Shown: positions 1 to 8,443 of the stretch, in pieces
Layout: each line of letters opens with the position of its first letter
Position numbering within the stretch: the stretch's first letter is position 1
DNA from: Odoribacter lunatus
Lineage (GTDB): Bacteria; Bacteroidota; Bacteroidia; Bacteroidales; Marinifilaceae
Direction: 5' to 3'
Assembly: GCF_943193135.1 (NCBI RefSeq)
Contig: NZ_CALPCZ010000011.1
Span: forward strand, 1 to 64,000
Length of the DNA: 64,000 nt
The notes under the pieces: generated by a model
What the model saw: the letters and a program-made list of their open reading frames with translations, nothing else
What the model was told of the DNA's origin: nothing
Database searches by the model: none
Translations under genes and position numbers: made by a program

Positions 1-311
1 GTCTTGATGGTCTCATACTCCACTCTGACCAAGGCTGGCAGTACCAGCACGCTGGCTATCGTAAACGATTGGAAGAGAGTCATATAATCCAAAGTATGTC
101 ACGAAAAGGAAATTGCCTTGACAACTCTATGATGGAGAACTTCTTTGGAATAATGAAATCTGAACTTCTGTATGCTGAGGAATTTGAGTCGCCGGAAGCC
201 TTTATAAAGGCTTTAGATGAATATATTGATTATTACAACAATAAAAGAATTAAAGCCCGGTTAAAAGGAAAGAGCCCGGTACAATACCGAACTCTTTCTA
301 TTACTGGTTAA
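1..311 (+). CDS. IS3-family transposase OrfB, C-terminal part
   Basis: The reading frame is open from the left edge (codons from base 3), so this is the 3' part of a longer gene. Its protein shows HSDQGWQYQ, which holds the second Asp of the DDE integrase core. The stretch [20 protein letters not shown] then carries the third acidic residue region, and the ending [19 protein letters not shown] is typical of IS150/IS3 OrfB. The enzyme would cut and join the IS ends. The stop codon lies 34 bp before the IS terminus, as usual for this family. A diverged 3' copy sits at 44294-44438. Whether the gene is intact cannot be judged because its start is outside the window. Confidence 0.9.
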   Translation, partial: LDGLILHSDQGWQYQHAGYRKRLEESHIIQSMSRKGNCLDNSMMENFFGIMKSELLYAEEFESPEAFIKALDEYIDYYNNKRIKARLKGKSPVQYRTLSITG

Positions 312-345
312 TGTTTAACCCGTCCAACTTTTGGGGGGCACTTCA
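1..345 (+). mobile_element. IS3-family insertion sequence, right end
   Basis: The element ends at 345: the terminus read inward begins TGAAGTGCCCCCCAAAAG, a typical IS3-family inverted repeat starting with TG. The junction falls inside an IS21-type istA gene on the opposite strand, so this insertion is younger than the IS21 copy. The same terminus is found at about 44438. The left end and the target duplication lie outside the window. Confidence 0.85.
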
Positions 346-932
346 GCGGAGATAAAATCCTCTTTACTTTGACTATAAGTCGCCTCAACGTATGTCAACA
401 AGCTGCAACCAAGTACGGACACAAAGACCTCCACCTGGCGGGGAGGTTCATTATACGGATAAATCCATAGTTTATCACCGCAATAATCGACGAACATCTT
501 GTCGCCCGCCTTGTGTTCCATTCGCATTGAGGGATGGTTAATCTTGCGGTAACGCCGAATAGCTAAACGAAACTGGGTTAGACTGTAGCCGTCAGGATGG
601 CTTGCCCGGTACTGCTCCCATTGACGGAAAGCTGTCATGCCCCTCTTGCTTAAAGCCTTGCAGATTTCAGGCATCAGACTATCCAACTCTTCCAAACGGG
701 GATTGGACGTATCGAAACCTTCCCGCACACAGAACAGCTCATGAAGTTCCGAATCGCTCTTCTGTTGGAATATTTCATAGGACATTCCCAGGCTGTTCCA
801 ATTCTGGATATACTTTCTGACGGTGTTGCGGGAGGTGCGGGATAACGAAGCTATGGTCTTTAAACCGTGCTGTTCCTCGTACAAACGGATTATCGTTCTC
901 AATTTGTTCATTTTAATGGGGTTATTGGACAT
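346..932 (-). pseudogene. istA: IS21-family transposase IstA, N-terminal part, cut by IS3 insertion
   Basis: About 195 residues remain. The N-terminus has an HTH region (LKTIASLSRTSRNTVRKYI), and the segment KMFVDYCGDKLWIYP carries the first catalytic Asp of the IstA DDE domain. The frame then runs into the IS3 terminus and stops after a few foreign residues (…SWTG). The rest of istA and the ATPase helper istB are not in the window; they may lie beyond the IS3 copy. Transposition by this copy is therefore unlikely. Confidence 0.85.
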
Positions 933-1143
933 GGTCTCCTGATTTAATTAGAAATTTGACACTAACTAAATCTTTTTATTCAAAACCCAGCGAACAAACA
1001 ACTTTTTATGCTTCCACGAGGGGGGGGCAATTTGAAGCGTTTTTAGGTGGTCAACTTCGACCGTTTTTCTGTGGTCTGTTTGAACCGTTTTCCAAGGGGC
1101 ACTTTCTTCCGTTTTTAAGGGGGCAAGTTTTCCGTTTTTTCCA
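346..1143 (-). mobile_element. IS21-family element, left end with terminal repeat set
   Basis: The end at 1143, read inward, begins TGGAAAAAACGGAAAACTTG. Between 1020 and 1143 lie at least five degenerate copies of a roughly 20-22 bp unit with the core (c/a)ccgttttt preceded by a G-rich block. Multiple terminal repeats that bind the transposase are a hallmark of IS21 elements. The insertion disrupts the integrase gene of element A, whose coding sequence resumes at 1144. A deleted relative of this IS is found at 44000-44293. Confidence 0.8.
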
Positions 1144-1310
1144 GCTTGATTCCACAATTCGGCCGGAATGCTCCGCTTAATCATGATTTCCGCTTTCTGT
1201 TTATTTACCGTGAGGCGCATGCAGATGGGTGCCTCACCGTTTTTCAGCAGTTTCTGCCTCTTGATGTAGAACAAAACGCTGAATGTCGTACGTCTTTTTT
1301 CTTCTCCCAT
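1144..1310 (-). pseudogene. Tyrosine integrase of element A, N-terminal stub
   Basis: The first 55 or so residues (MGEEKRRTTFSVLFYIKRQ… to PAELWNQA) are nearly identical to the start of the intact integrase at 26194-27432. The reading frame then passes into IS21 terminal repeats and makes a meaningless tail. Only the arm-binding part survives, so this copy cannot recombine. The upstream 240 bp also match the region upstream of the intact copy, so elements A and C belong to one family. Confidence 0.88.
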
Positions 1311-1550
1311 GTTTTCACTTTTTTTAATGGTACAAACTTAGCTCTGGATGCTCCGAAACTCGATACGCAAAACGTTGTAAAACAGAGAAAAAGGACGTAA
1401 ATCGTTGGACTTTTTTTCGCCGGAGAAAGTCCAACGAATAAGCCTGTGGAAATTGCCCGATTGAGGGACTTTTTGCTTGGGTGAACAGTAAAAGAAAAAG
1501 TCCCAAGGTATTAAACCTCAGGACTTTTCTTGAATTTTCGTCTTTATTAA
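1311..1550. repeat. Integrase-upstream/att-flanking segment, copy 1 (partner 27433-27672)
   Basis: This segment is nearly identical to 27433-27672. It holds an inverted repeat with 11-bp arms, 1403-1413 and 1426-1436 (CGTTGGACTTT and complement), and a terminator-like dyad around 1495-1530 (aagtcc…ggactt). It lies between the integrase start and the att core, where integrase arm sites and the integrase promoter are expected. Confidence 0.75.
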
Positions 1551-1563
1551 GCGGTGCGGACGG
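1551..1563. other. att core 1 (junction of elements A and B)
   Basis: gcggtgcggacgg equals the 3' end of the tRNA-Asp gene at 27673-27685 (acceptor stem and part of the T stem, read on the plus strand). After the core the sequence diverges from the tRNA (aagttg…), as expected for an element junction rather than a whole tRNA. An integrase stub lies immediately to the left. Confidence 0.75.
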
Positions 1564-1788
1564 AAGTTGTTCCTAATCGTACCTAATATTTTAGACTACA
1601 ATATTTTATCTTTTCAAAATTTCAACCTGTAACGAAATTGTAACGGAGTTTTGTCTCCTCATATCTCCCATTGACATCTCTATGTCTGCCATTTCTCGTT
1701 TACGAGGGTAAAAGTAGTTAATCCGCTTCAGAAAACCAAATAAAACGATGCTCCTTTAGAGTTTTGTACTCTGAAAAGTATTTTCTTA
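1564..1788. other. Left end of element B, no gene seen
   Basis: This 225-bp stretch is AT-rich and has a gtaacg-type direct repeat (around 1627-1645), similar to sequences beside other integrase/att regions in the window (15370, 57130). I see no coding potential. Confidence 0.4.
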
Positions 1789-3459
1789 TCAGCTCTTAGA
1801 TTTGAAAAGATTTCCACCCACTTCTGTCAACTTGTATGTTTGTTTAGAACTTTTTGGTTTATCTGGATTTGTCATTGTAATGTATCCCAGTTGGATCAAA
1901 GGAGTAATAACTTTGCGTTTCAACTCATAAGTCGCTCTAAATCCGATAGCATCATTTAGGTTATTTGCAGATATAGTCTTACTTGCGAGAACACATAGTG
2001 TATCGATAGTGGCAGTAACCATTCTTACAATGTCTGCCGCTCCCTTTGACTTGTTCCACACTTGAACAAATATTTGTTCAAGTATATGTTCAAGTTCGCT
2101 CTTGTCTATTATAATGCTCTGATTAATAATATCTTTAACTTGTATGTATGTTTGTCCAAGTTCCTGTTCAAGTATCTTATCTTCCCCATTCGTAAATCCA
2201 TTATGACAAGGTATGGTCATAAGGAAATAGGTCCTATCAGTATCTGTATCAATGACGGCAGGAGCAGAACCGTTCTGTTTCAGATGCTTTTGAATGGTAG
2301 GTATACCGGTGGCACGACCTTCGGATAAGTTTAACTCTTTCAAAAAATCACCCAATCTGCGATTACGATATTTTCTAGTCTTAAGTCTGCGTGCCTGCTT
2401 TATTGCTTCATCGCTAATTGAGCGATCCGGTCCTGCATGGCTGAGAATTTCAACTCTATTAGGCTCTATTGTGATTTCGACAGGTTCGTGTTCTTGATAA
2501 TTACGATGATAGAACGCATTCACAACAGCCTCTTCAAATGCTTGATAGGGATAATTTATTATCTTGTCTGATTCAGCTTTCCCTGTTGGTTTGATTATCT
2601 TTTGTTGAATAACATTTGATTGCAAGTAGGATAGCGTTTCCTTGATGATAGATGGTATGGGACCAGTTATTTTTGGCTGTTCTATCATTAGGTCCGGATT
2701 TTCTTCACTACCTTCTGGGAATATTACAATCTCAGCTTGAGTAACAGGGAAAAACTTCTCGGGATGCTCGCAAAACATCATTGCGGCAACATTCTTAATC
2801 ATTCTATCCTCACTTGGGCCAGTCAGGAGTTCCATCGCGTCAAGCGTGTCTAATAACCTTTTAGAATCAAACGACTCAGCCAGTTTACTCCCTATTTTCT
2901 TTAGGTGGTCATAAACAAGTACAGGTGATATGTCATCAATGGTTATATTCGCATTGCCTCGTTCATCGAACGGAGTATTATTGGCCATGTCAAACAGTTC
3001 TTGTAATATCTCGCCTTTCGCTTCAATGGTGGAAGATTTACTTCGTATATAATATTTAATGTTAGATACATGTTTGGCGACAACATTCTCTGTCACACTA
3101 TATGGCCTATTGTTTCTTGCAGGTGCCCATATAGCGAGGATATGCTTGTCGTCAACTTCTGCGACTTCTACACGGGTAACATATGATGGTTTTATTTTTG
3201 CATCATAGCCAACCATCTCTTTTTGAATCTTATCTATTTCGTTTACAGATATTCCTTTTACAGGTCTTTTAGCAATGCCCTTTTCATCCTGTTCAACTCC
3301 CACTAATATATATCCACCTCCAATATTTTCAAAATCATTGGCAAAGGCACAGATAGTCCGATAAATATCTGAAGCATCCCACCCCCGTTTGAATTCGATT
3401 CTGTTGGACTCAACTTTTCTTTTGTTGAGCAGATCCTCAATATTTAATTGAAATGCCAT
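1789..3459 (-). CDS. AAA_4/Schlafen-like (AlbA_2) ATP-binding regulator
   Basis: The 556-residue protein starts with an AlbA_2/AAA_4 domain: ESNRIEFKRGWDASDIYRTICAFAN followed by GGGYILVGVE. A GHKL-like ATPase segment follows (FEEAVVNAFYHRNY, then RVEILSHAGP). The C-terminus has winged-helix character, ending QTYKLTEVGG. Such proteins are common on mobile elements as regulators or in defence and abortive infection, but the substrate is not known. The longer frame to 3495 is rejected because its extra codons overlap a TATATTTG promoter box; the ATG at 3459 gives a roughly 20-nt leader. It is the only cargo gene of element B outside the large operon. Confidence 0.8.
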   Translation of the reverse strand: MAFQLNIEDLLNKRKVESNRIEFKRGWDASDIYRTICAFANDFENIGGGYILVGVEQDEKGIAKRPVKGISVNEIDKIQKEMVGYDAKIKPSYVTRVEVAEVDDKHILAIWAPARNNRPYSVTENVVAKHVSNIKYYIRSKSSTIEAKGEILQELFDMANNTPFDERGNANITIDDISPVLVYDHLKKIGSKLAESFDSKRLLDTLDAMELLTGPSEDRMIKNVAAMMFCEHPEKFFPVTQAEIVIFPEGSEENPDLMIEQPKITGPIPSIIKETLSYLQSNVIQQKIIKPTGKAESDKIINYPYQAFEEAVVNAFYHRNYQEHEPVEITIEPNRVEILSHAGPDRSISDEAIKQARRLKTRKYRNRRLGDFLKELNLSEGRATGIPTIQKHLKQNGSAPAVIDTDTDRTYFLMTIPCHNGFTNGEDKILEQELGQTYIQVKDIINQSIIIDKSELEHILEQIFVQVWNKSKGAADIVRMVTATIDTLCVLASKTISANNLNDAIGFRATYELKRKVITPLIQLGYITMTNPDKPKSSKQTYKLTEVGGNLFKSKS

Positions 3460-3483
3460 AATTCTGAATAAACTGTTGATTTG

Positions 3484-3491
3484 CAAATATA
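3484..3491 (-). promoter_or_regulatory. -7 box of the AAA_4 gene
   Basis: On the minus strand this reads TATATTTG, matching the Bacteroidetes TAnnTTTG -7 element, about 25 nt upstream of the chosen start codon. No clear -33 TTTG was found at the usual spacing. Confidence 0.55.
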
Positions 3492-3607
3492 GCAATTAAT
3501 TACAATCTTTTTGTTTTTACTGCGTGTCCCTGTCCGGGAAGTTAACTTGAGCCGACTGGTGGGCTCCGTAACTTTCCGTCCTCCCACGAAATCATTGAAA
3601 AAGTCAG

Positions 3608-3627
3608 AATAACCCTCACGGGTTATT
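3608..3627. terminator. Dyad AATAACCC…GGGTTATT
   Basis: A perfect 8-bp stem with a 4-nt loop is flanked by partly paired sequence (aagtc…ggctttt) and a short T run on the plus strand. It could be a terminator or part of the oriT-like region that follows; no gene obviously ends here. Confidence 0.35.
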
Positions 3628-3667
3628 TCCGGCTTTTACAACAATTTCAACCTCCGCATTTTTACAT

Positions 3668-3777
3668 ACCAACCAACAACCAATTGTTGGTTGGTTACAA
3701 CGTTGGGCCGGATATTGCAAGTATTCATACGTCATACATATATTGGACGGGATAGCTATCTGTTGGTACGTACCAAC
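3668..3777. repeat. Cluster of perfect palindromes rich in CCAAC
   Basis: There is a 12-bp stem at 3668-3679/3684-3695 (ACCAACCAACAA and complement). It is followed by the 10-bp palindrome gatagctatc (3751-3760) and the 16-bp palindrome GTTGGTACGTACCAAC (3762-3777). More CCAACC boxes follow near 3790-3810. Such dyads next to the oriT-like block could bind a relaxosome or replication protein. A weak 81-residue frame crosses here but looks spurious. Confidence 0.6.
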
Positions 3778-3999
3778 TTTAGTCCATTGCAACCAACCGT
3801 TCTTTGTTGGTGTGTATGGCAATAAAGGGGGGAAGGTTAGTTGTATCAATACCTTGAACAACTGGCAGTATCTGGCACGAGGTGGTAGCGGTTGGCACAG
3901 CTAAAAGGCGGATTCCGCATAGATTAAGTCACCTAATTTTGTCTCCAAGCGACAGAGCTGTCCAAGGAGTTCTTTGTTTCCGGTTGTCAGTCTGTTTTC

Positions 4000-4095
4000 A
4001 ATCCGTTGCAAAGCGGATTTTTATTAGCATTTGCTAATAGCAAGGTATGTTTTCAGTTACTCAAACGGTTTTGAGTTACTCTGAAAACGCCTTGC
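4000..4095. other. oriT-like nested dyads of element B (no Mob gene nearby)
   Basis: There are three adjacent hairpins: AATCCG…CGGATT (4000-4019), TATTAGC…GCTAATA (4022-4039), and a long stem at 4040-4095. The long stem pairs GCAAGG with CCTTGC, then GTTTTCAG with CTGAAAAC, then ACTCAAA with TTTGAGT. The same three modules in mirror order lie beside the Mob genes of element C (23770-23861). Element B has no relaxase, so it might be mobilised by C's Mob proteins; that role is inference. Confidence 0.55.
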
Positions 4096-4223
4096 TCTTT
4101 GCAGAGGGTAGGCTTCCTCTCCGGAGTCGGGAAATCTGATGAAAAATAGGAGTTTAAATTTTAGAAAAATGGTAGAAGTGTGTGACTTCTATATATTTAG
4201 ATTGTATAGCTTCGATTGAGACG

Positions 4224-4255
4224 TTTGTATAAGAAACGAAATTTATCTATATTTG
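4224..4255 (+). promoter_or_regulatory. Promoter of the element B exported-protein operon
   Basis: TTTG at 4224-4227 and TATATTTG at 4248-4255, separated by 20 bp, fit the Bacteroidetes -33/-7 consensus. Transcription would start near 4261 and leave a leader of about 285 nt before the first start codon at 4548. Confidence 0.7.
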
Positions 4256-4324
4256 CCAAGTTCCGTGCGAATAAATTCGCATAGACAGACATATTTTTAT
4301 ATAAAAGCGTTTTTTGCTTTATCC

Positions 4325-4466
4325 CTACACTGAAATCTGGACAATTTCATACCAAAGGGAGAAGCGATACAGACGCTCATGCTTGCCGTATAGGAACCTT
4401 TCTATATCTGGTTTGGCGTGGGGTATCGTTTTGTTTTTGGTAAGGGAGTCCAGACCCTCAGTGTAG
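4325..4466 (+). promoter_or_regulatory. Structured 5' leader of the exported-protein operon
   Basis: Inside the long leader, CTACACTGA (4325-4333) pairs with TCAGTGTAG (4458-4466). TCTGGAC (4336-4342) pairs with GTCCAGA (4448-4454), and an inner CGATAC pairs with GTATCG. Sixteen outer base pairs enclosing about 105 nt are unlikely by chance. It could be a cis-regulatory RNA; no known riboswitch class is recognised. A 57-codon frame on the opposite strand covers the same bases, so a small minus-strand gene is an alternative explanation. Confidence 0.4.
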
Positions 4467-4547
4467 ATAAAACGGAAAAATTCCCACGCTTTTTGCATTT
4501 TAACAAACTTGCCTTTTAGGGAATTAGAGGTGAAAAAAATCACATTT

Positions 4548-5945
4548 ATGAAAACAGTAGTATTGTTGCTTGTAACTTTCGTGTTTTCCCAAATTTCTTT
4601 TGCGGAAAAGAACGAAGACAAAGGAAGCGATTATCGGCGGAGCTCCCTTTGTTTAATTATGCTTGACGAATCCAAGATGCCACACAGGGAAGTCATCAAG
4701 GAAGCCTTCCTGAGTTTGCCGATGCCAGACAAGTACAACGACCACAATACCTCCGTTCGGATGTTTTGCAAGGATACGATGCAGTTGACGACAGAAGACA
4801 ATAAAGCTTTCAAGGAAGCGGAACGTGCTGGCGTGTTGGGCGAAAACCGAGCAAAACAAAAAAATTCGGGAGAAGACTCAGATAAGAATGCTGGAAAGAA
4901 GAAAGGTGGTTTCGGCAAAATGGTAGGCGGTTTGGGAAGATCTGCCGTAAGTGGTGCGACTGGCGGTTTAGTAAATGAGACTGCCAATTCCGAATATGCT
5001 GCTTCTGCCTATAAGTTTTTGCAACAACAAAATATGGCAAAACAACTCTTCAACCGGTGGTTTAGAACCCAAGACAGTAGTTTTTCCATGAATTTGGTGC
5101 AGGAGCGCGGTATGTATGATGCCTCTGCCATTGACATTGAGAATGCAAAAAGTTCCGCTCGTGGAATGGCTTTGCTTGCGGATGCCGGAGAAGAGTTGAT
5201 TAATAATACTTTCGTGGTGGTGACCCGCTTCCACTATTTGAGCAAAGACGAACTCGTTGCCCAAATAGATGCGACAGCCCAAGCGGTAGCCAACCAATTG
5301 GGAAGTTATGCTGCTTTGGGAGCAAAAGCTGGAACTTTAGCTTTGAAAGCCTCTTTGGGTGCCGGTTATTACGTACAAAGCACCTCTTACCTGTTTCAGT
5401 TGAATTGGAACGACTCCATTGCGGGGATATTTTATAATCAATTGTGGGATAATCCGGAAGCCTACGAGCAATCCGACATTTTCAGCCTCAAATACATTGG
5501 ATCAGAAAAAGCCTGGGCAAATGTGAAGGCAGGCATTTTTACCGATAAATCAGAAAGTGAACTGATTCGCATAGCTACCATTAATGCAACGGATGCAGCA
5601 TTGGCCAAACTGGAAAAGAAATACGAAGTATTCAAAACGAAAACCCCTATGATTGTTTCCGGAGACGAGAAAGCCCCGGTCATCACGGCTAAAATCGGTA
5701 TGAAGGAAGGCCTGGAAGCGGGAGACAAATTCGAGGTATTGGAGAAAATCTTTGACCCGGAAACTCAACGTACCAGCTACAAGAGGAAAGGCGTGGTAAA
5801 GGTATCGAAAGACCAAATTTGGGACAACCGTTTTATGGCGGGCGAAGAAAGGGCGCTTGAAGGCAAGACTCAGGATTTTGAAGAAACTCGATTCGAGGGG
5901 AAAGGCAACTATTACACTGGTATGTTATTGCGTCAGATTAAATAA
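4548..5945 (+). CDS. Exported protein, first gene of element B operon
   Basis: The 465-residue protein starts with a clear signal peptide (MKTVVLLLVTFVFSQISFA). The ATG at 4548 is preferred over an upstream in-frame start because it places the signal peptide at the N-terminus. The middle has a Lys/Gly-rich stretch (residues about 120-145) and a hydrophobic Gly/Ala segment (GAKAGTLALKASLGAGYY). The C-terminus (GLEAGDKFEVLEK … GVVKVS … WDNRF) resembles the small beta domain found at the end of FlgT/CsgG-associated proteins. I do not recognise a named family. It is followed after 7 bp by the next gene, so they are co-transcribed. A periplasmic or outer-membrane-associated role is likely. Confidence 0.7.
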   Translation: MKTVVLLLVTFVFSQISFAEKNEDKGSDYRRSSLCLIMLDESKMPHREVIKEAFLSLPMPDKYNDHNTSVRMFCKDTMQLTTEDNKAFKEAERAGVLGENRAKQKNSGEDSDKNAGKKKGGFGKMVGGLGRSAVSGATGGLVNETANSEYAASAYKFLQQQNMAKQLFNRWFRTQDSSFSMNLVQERGMYDASAIDIENAKSSARGMALLADAGEELINNTFVVVTRFHYLSKDELVAQIDATAQAVANQLGSYAALGAKAGTLALKASLGAGYYVQSTSYLFQLNWNDSIAGIFYNQLWDNPEAYEQSDIFSLKYIGSEKAWANVKAGIFTDKSESELIRIATINATDAALAKLEKKYEVFKTKTPMIVSGDEKAPVITAKIGMKEGLEAGDKFEVLEKIFDPETQRTSYKRKGVVKVSKDQIWDNRFMAGEERALEGKTQDFEETRFEGKGNYYTGMLLRQIK

Positions 5946-5952
5946 TCAACAA

Positions 5953-6465
5953 ATGAAAACATTTTTATCACTTATACTGATATTACTCATTCCCGCATTC
6001 TGCTTTTCGCAAAAGCAGAAAATCAAGAAAGCCAATCAGGATACGGAAACTTGGCGTTATGAACTGGAAACCTTGGAAACGGGAGCTTCCGGAACCTGCC
6101 TGGTTAAAGTGTGGAGCTACTCCAAGAAACCGGTAGTGGCAGTTTCCCAGGCTCGCAAGAATGCCGTGCACGGTGCCATATTCAAAGGGCTTCCGTCTCA
6201 GGGCAGAATTCCCGGCAAACGACCTTTAGTGGCAAATGCTTCGATAGAAAACGAACATGCCGATTTCTTTCAGAAATTTTTTGCCGACGGGGGGGATTTC
6301 ATGCGCTACGTAGTGCTTTCTAATCATGGAGCAATACAGGCGGGAGATGTAGTGAAAATAGGCAAAGAATACAAAGTGGGCATGAACGTGACGATTAATT
6401 ACAACGATTTACGCAAAGCCTTGGAAGAAGCGGGAATTGTAAAAAAATTAGGTGCTGGATTTTAA
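5953..6465 (+). CDS. Small exported protein of the operon
   Basis: This 170-residue protein begins with a signal peptide (MKTFLSLILILLIPAFCFS). Its mature part carries a pattern seen in surface-assembly proteins (VKVWSYSKKP … ARKNAVHGAIFKG…). Residues 70-90, with conserved-looking basic and aliphatic positions, recall LPP20/CsgG-associated domains, but I cannot assign a family. It sits 7 bp after the first gene and 15 bp before the DUF6175 gene, so a shared assembly or transport task is likely. Confidence 0.65.
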   Translation: MKTFLSLILILLIPAFCFSQKQKIKKANQDTETWRYELETLETGASGTCLVKVWSYSKKPVVAVSQARKNAVHGAIFKGLPSQGRIPGKRPLVANASIENEHADFFQKFFADGGDFMRYVVLSNHGAIQAGDVVKIGKEYKVGMNVTINYNDLRKALEEAGIVKKLGAGF

Positions 6466-6480
6466 TCTAAAACGAAAGAC

Positions 6481-7425
6481 ATGAAGAAGACATTTATTTT
6501 ATTGTTATTGATCTGTGTTGTGACTTCGGTTTTTTCTCAAGCTAAAAAACCAACCTTAATGATTGTACCAAGCGATGTGTGGTGTAACCAAAACGGTTAC
6601 ACCACACAGTACGATAATATGGGAACACCGATGACGGTGCCCGATTATAAAAAAGCTCTCCAGACCAACCCGGACCTGTTGTTGGCAATTAGCAAAATAG
6701 GAGAAATGATGCAGGAACGGGGTTTTCCGCTGAAAGATTTGGGTAGCAGTCTGAAAAACCTGGAAACAGAAGCCGCCGAAGAAAGCGTGACGGCAATGGA
6801 CCAGGGAGGTATCGCAGAATCACCAGTGGATAAACTGCGAAAAGTGGCAAAAGCTGACATCTGGTTGCAATTGACGTGGAACGTAAACTCCATAGGCCCC
6901 AAAAAGTCTCTGACCTTTAATTTGCAGGGACTGGATGCCTATACCGACAAACAGATTGCAGCCTCCTCTGGCACGGGCAATCCCTCTTTTAGTGCGGAAC
7001 TGGCTGTTCTTCTAGAAGAAGCAATCTTGTCGCATATCGACCAGTTTAATAACCAGTTGCAGACCTATTTTGACGACCTATTTGCCAACGGACGCGAAGT
7101 GTCGCTGGAATGCAAGCGTACGAATGACTCAGACGTGAATTTTGAATCGGAATTCGATGACAATGAACTCAGTTATATCATTGAAGATTGGGTAAGTGCC
7201 AATACCCAGGAAGGACGTTTTAACACCTCAGACGTTTCAGAAAACCGGGTAAGATTTGAGCAGGTTCGTATCCCGCTGTTTTTGGCAAATGGTCGTGCTT
7301 TGGATACCCGCACGTGGGCGCGCGGCTTGCAAAAAGAATTGCGAAGTAAATACAATATCAAAGCTAAAGTTTCCACTAAAGGACTGGGACAGGCCTATAT
7401 CATCATTGAAGGCACGGTGCTCTAA
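6481..7425 (+). CDS. DUF6175 family exported protein
   Basis: This 314-residue protein has a signal peptide (MKKTFILLLLICVVTSVFSQ). The N-terminus KKPTLMIVPSDVWCNQNGY and the later segment KADIWLQLTWNVNSIGPKKSLTFNLQ are characteristic of the DUF6175 family of Bacteroidetes. Function is unknown; the family usually sits with CsgG- and LPP20-like genes. It is followed 6 bp later by the next operon gene. The family assignment is from memory of its typical sequence. Confidence 0.75.
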   Translation: MKKTFILLLLICVVTSVFSQAKKPTLMIVPSDVWCNQNGYTTQYDNMGTPMTVPDYKKALQTNPDLLLAISKIGEMMQERGFPLKDLGSSLKNLETEAAEESVTAMDQGGIAESPVDKLRKVAKADIWLQLTWNVNSIGPKKSLTFNLQGLDAYTDKQIAASSGTGNPSFSAELAVLLEEAILSHIDQFNNQLQTYFDDLFANGREVSLECKRTNDSDVNFESEFDDNELSYIIEDWVSANTQEGRFNTSDVSENRVRFEQVRIPLFLANGRALDTRTWARGLQKELRSKYNIKAKVSTKGLGQAYIIIEGTVL

Positions 7426-7431
7426 TCTTGA

Positions 7432-8430
7432 ATGACTATGAAAAAGATTCTTTTGGTAATTTGGATATTTTGCAGTTTGCCGTGGAACGGCATCGGGCAA
7501 AAAGTGTTGTCCTCCAAAGATATGGTTGCTATTACGCCGGCGGTTACATCTGAATTGGCATTGCCCGAATACGCTCGGAAAGCCTTGTATCAGAAATTAA
7601 TTCAGGTTGTTACGCAGAATGGCTTCGGAAGTACTTCCGGAGAATTGTTCCTGACCGCCAATGTAATTGTCACCGACAAGCAGGTAACTGCCACGGTTCC
7701 TGCACAATTCGTGATAAACCTTGAAGTGTCGTTTTATCTATTGAATTTGCAAGAAAAAGTCATTCTTGCAGAAATGGCGTTGCCGCTCAAAGGTATCGAC
7801 AAGACCGAAAACAGGGCCATATCACAGGCTATCAATAATCTGAATCCCCGCAATCCGACAGTCCGCAACTTTATGAATCAGTGTCGCACCAAGGTAATAG
7901 ATTACTATACCACTCGTATTCCGGCACTTTTAGCAAAAGCCCGTTCGTTGGCTGACCGGACAGATTATGCGGAAGCCTTGGCGGTTCTTGCTGCTGTGCC
8001 TGAAAGTGTGGACGAATATTCTGCCGTTGCCGACCTGATGGTCAGCATCTATGTTCAGGAAATAGATAAGAAAGCTGCGATAGCCATTCAGGAAGCTAAT
8101 GCCCAATTGGCTGCCCAGGATTGCATTGCCGCCTTGAATGCCTTATTGACCGTCGATGCATCAAGTACCCATTTCGACAAAGCGACCAAGATGATAGCAT
8201 CTATAAAACAACAATTGGATGCGAAAGCCAAGGCGGAGGCAGAAGCGGAACTGGCAAAATACGAAGCGGAATTGGCAGCTCGGCAGAAAGCGCACGATGA
8301 TGAAGTCATGCTTGAGAAGATGAGGATAGAAGCCGCTAAAGAGGAAGCCGTTGCCCGCAGTCAATCCTCTGCGAACAGCGAAATGGTGGATAAACTTTTG
8401 GCGGCATGGTTTTTAGAACAATTCAAATAA
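7432..8430 (+). CDS. Exported protein with C-terminal coiled coil
   Basis: The 332-residue protein starts with a signal peptide (KKILLVIWIFCSLPWNGIG). Residues about 30-140 form a beta-rich CsgG-like segment (FLTANVIVTDKQVTATVP…FVINLEVSFYLL). The middle is helical, with TPR-like spacing (ARSLADRTDYAEALAVLAAVP). The last 80 residues are an Ala/Glu/Lys-rich coiled coil (DAKAKAEAEAELAKYEAEL). It may be a scaffold within the exported complex. ATG codons at 7432 and 7438 are both possible starts. Confidence 0.68.
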   Translation: MTMKKILLVIWIFCSLPWNGIGQKVLSSKDMVAITPAVTSELALPEYARKALYQKLIQVVTQNGFGSTSGELFLTANVIVTDKQVTATVPAQFVINLEVSFYLLNLQEKVILAEMALPLKGIDKTENRAISQAINNLNPRNPTVRNFMNQCRTKVIDYYTTRIPALLAKARSLADRTDYAEALAVLAAVPESVDEYSAVADLMVSIYVQEIDKKAAIAIQEANAQLAAQDCIAALNALLTVDASSTHFDKATKMIASIKQQLDAKAKAEAEAELAKYEAELAARQKAHDDEVMLEKMRIEAAKEEAVARSQSSANSEMVDKLLAAWFLEQFK

Positions 8431-8443
8431 TTCATACACGAAT

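Noticed and set aside
3616-3861. 81-residue minus-strand frame
   Set aside because: It spans a cluster of palindromes, has no recognisable start context and an unnatural composition.
4325-4498. 57-codon minus-strand frame (MQKAWEFFRFIYTEG… to the stop at 4325)
   Set aside because: It looks protein-like but lies antisense in the leader of a strong plus-strand operon and overlaps paired RNA stems. No family is recognised; kept only as an alternative to the leader RNA.
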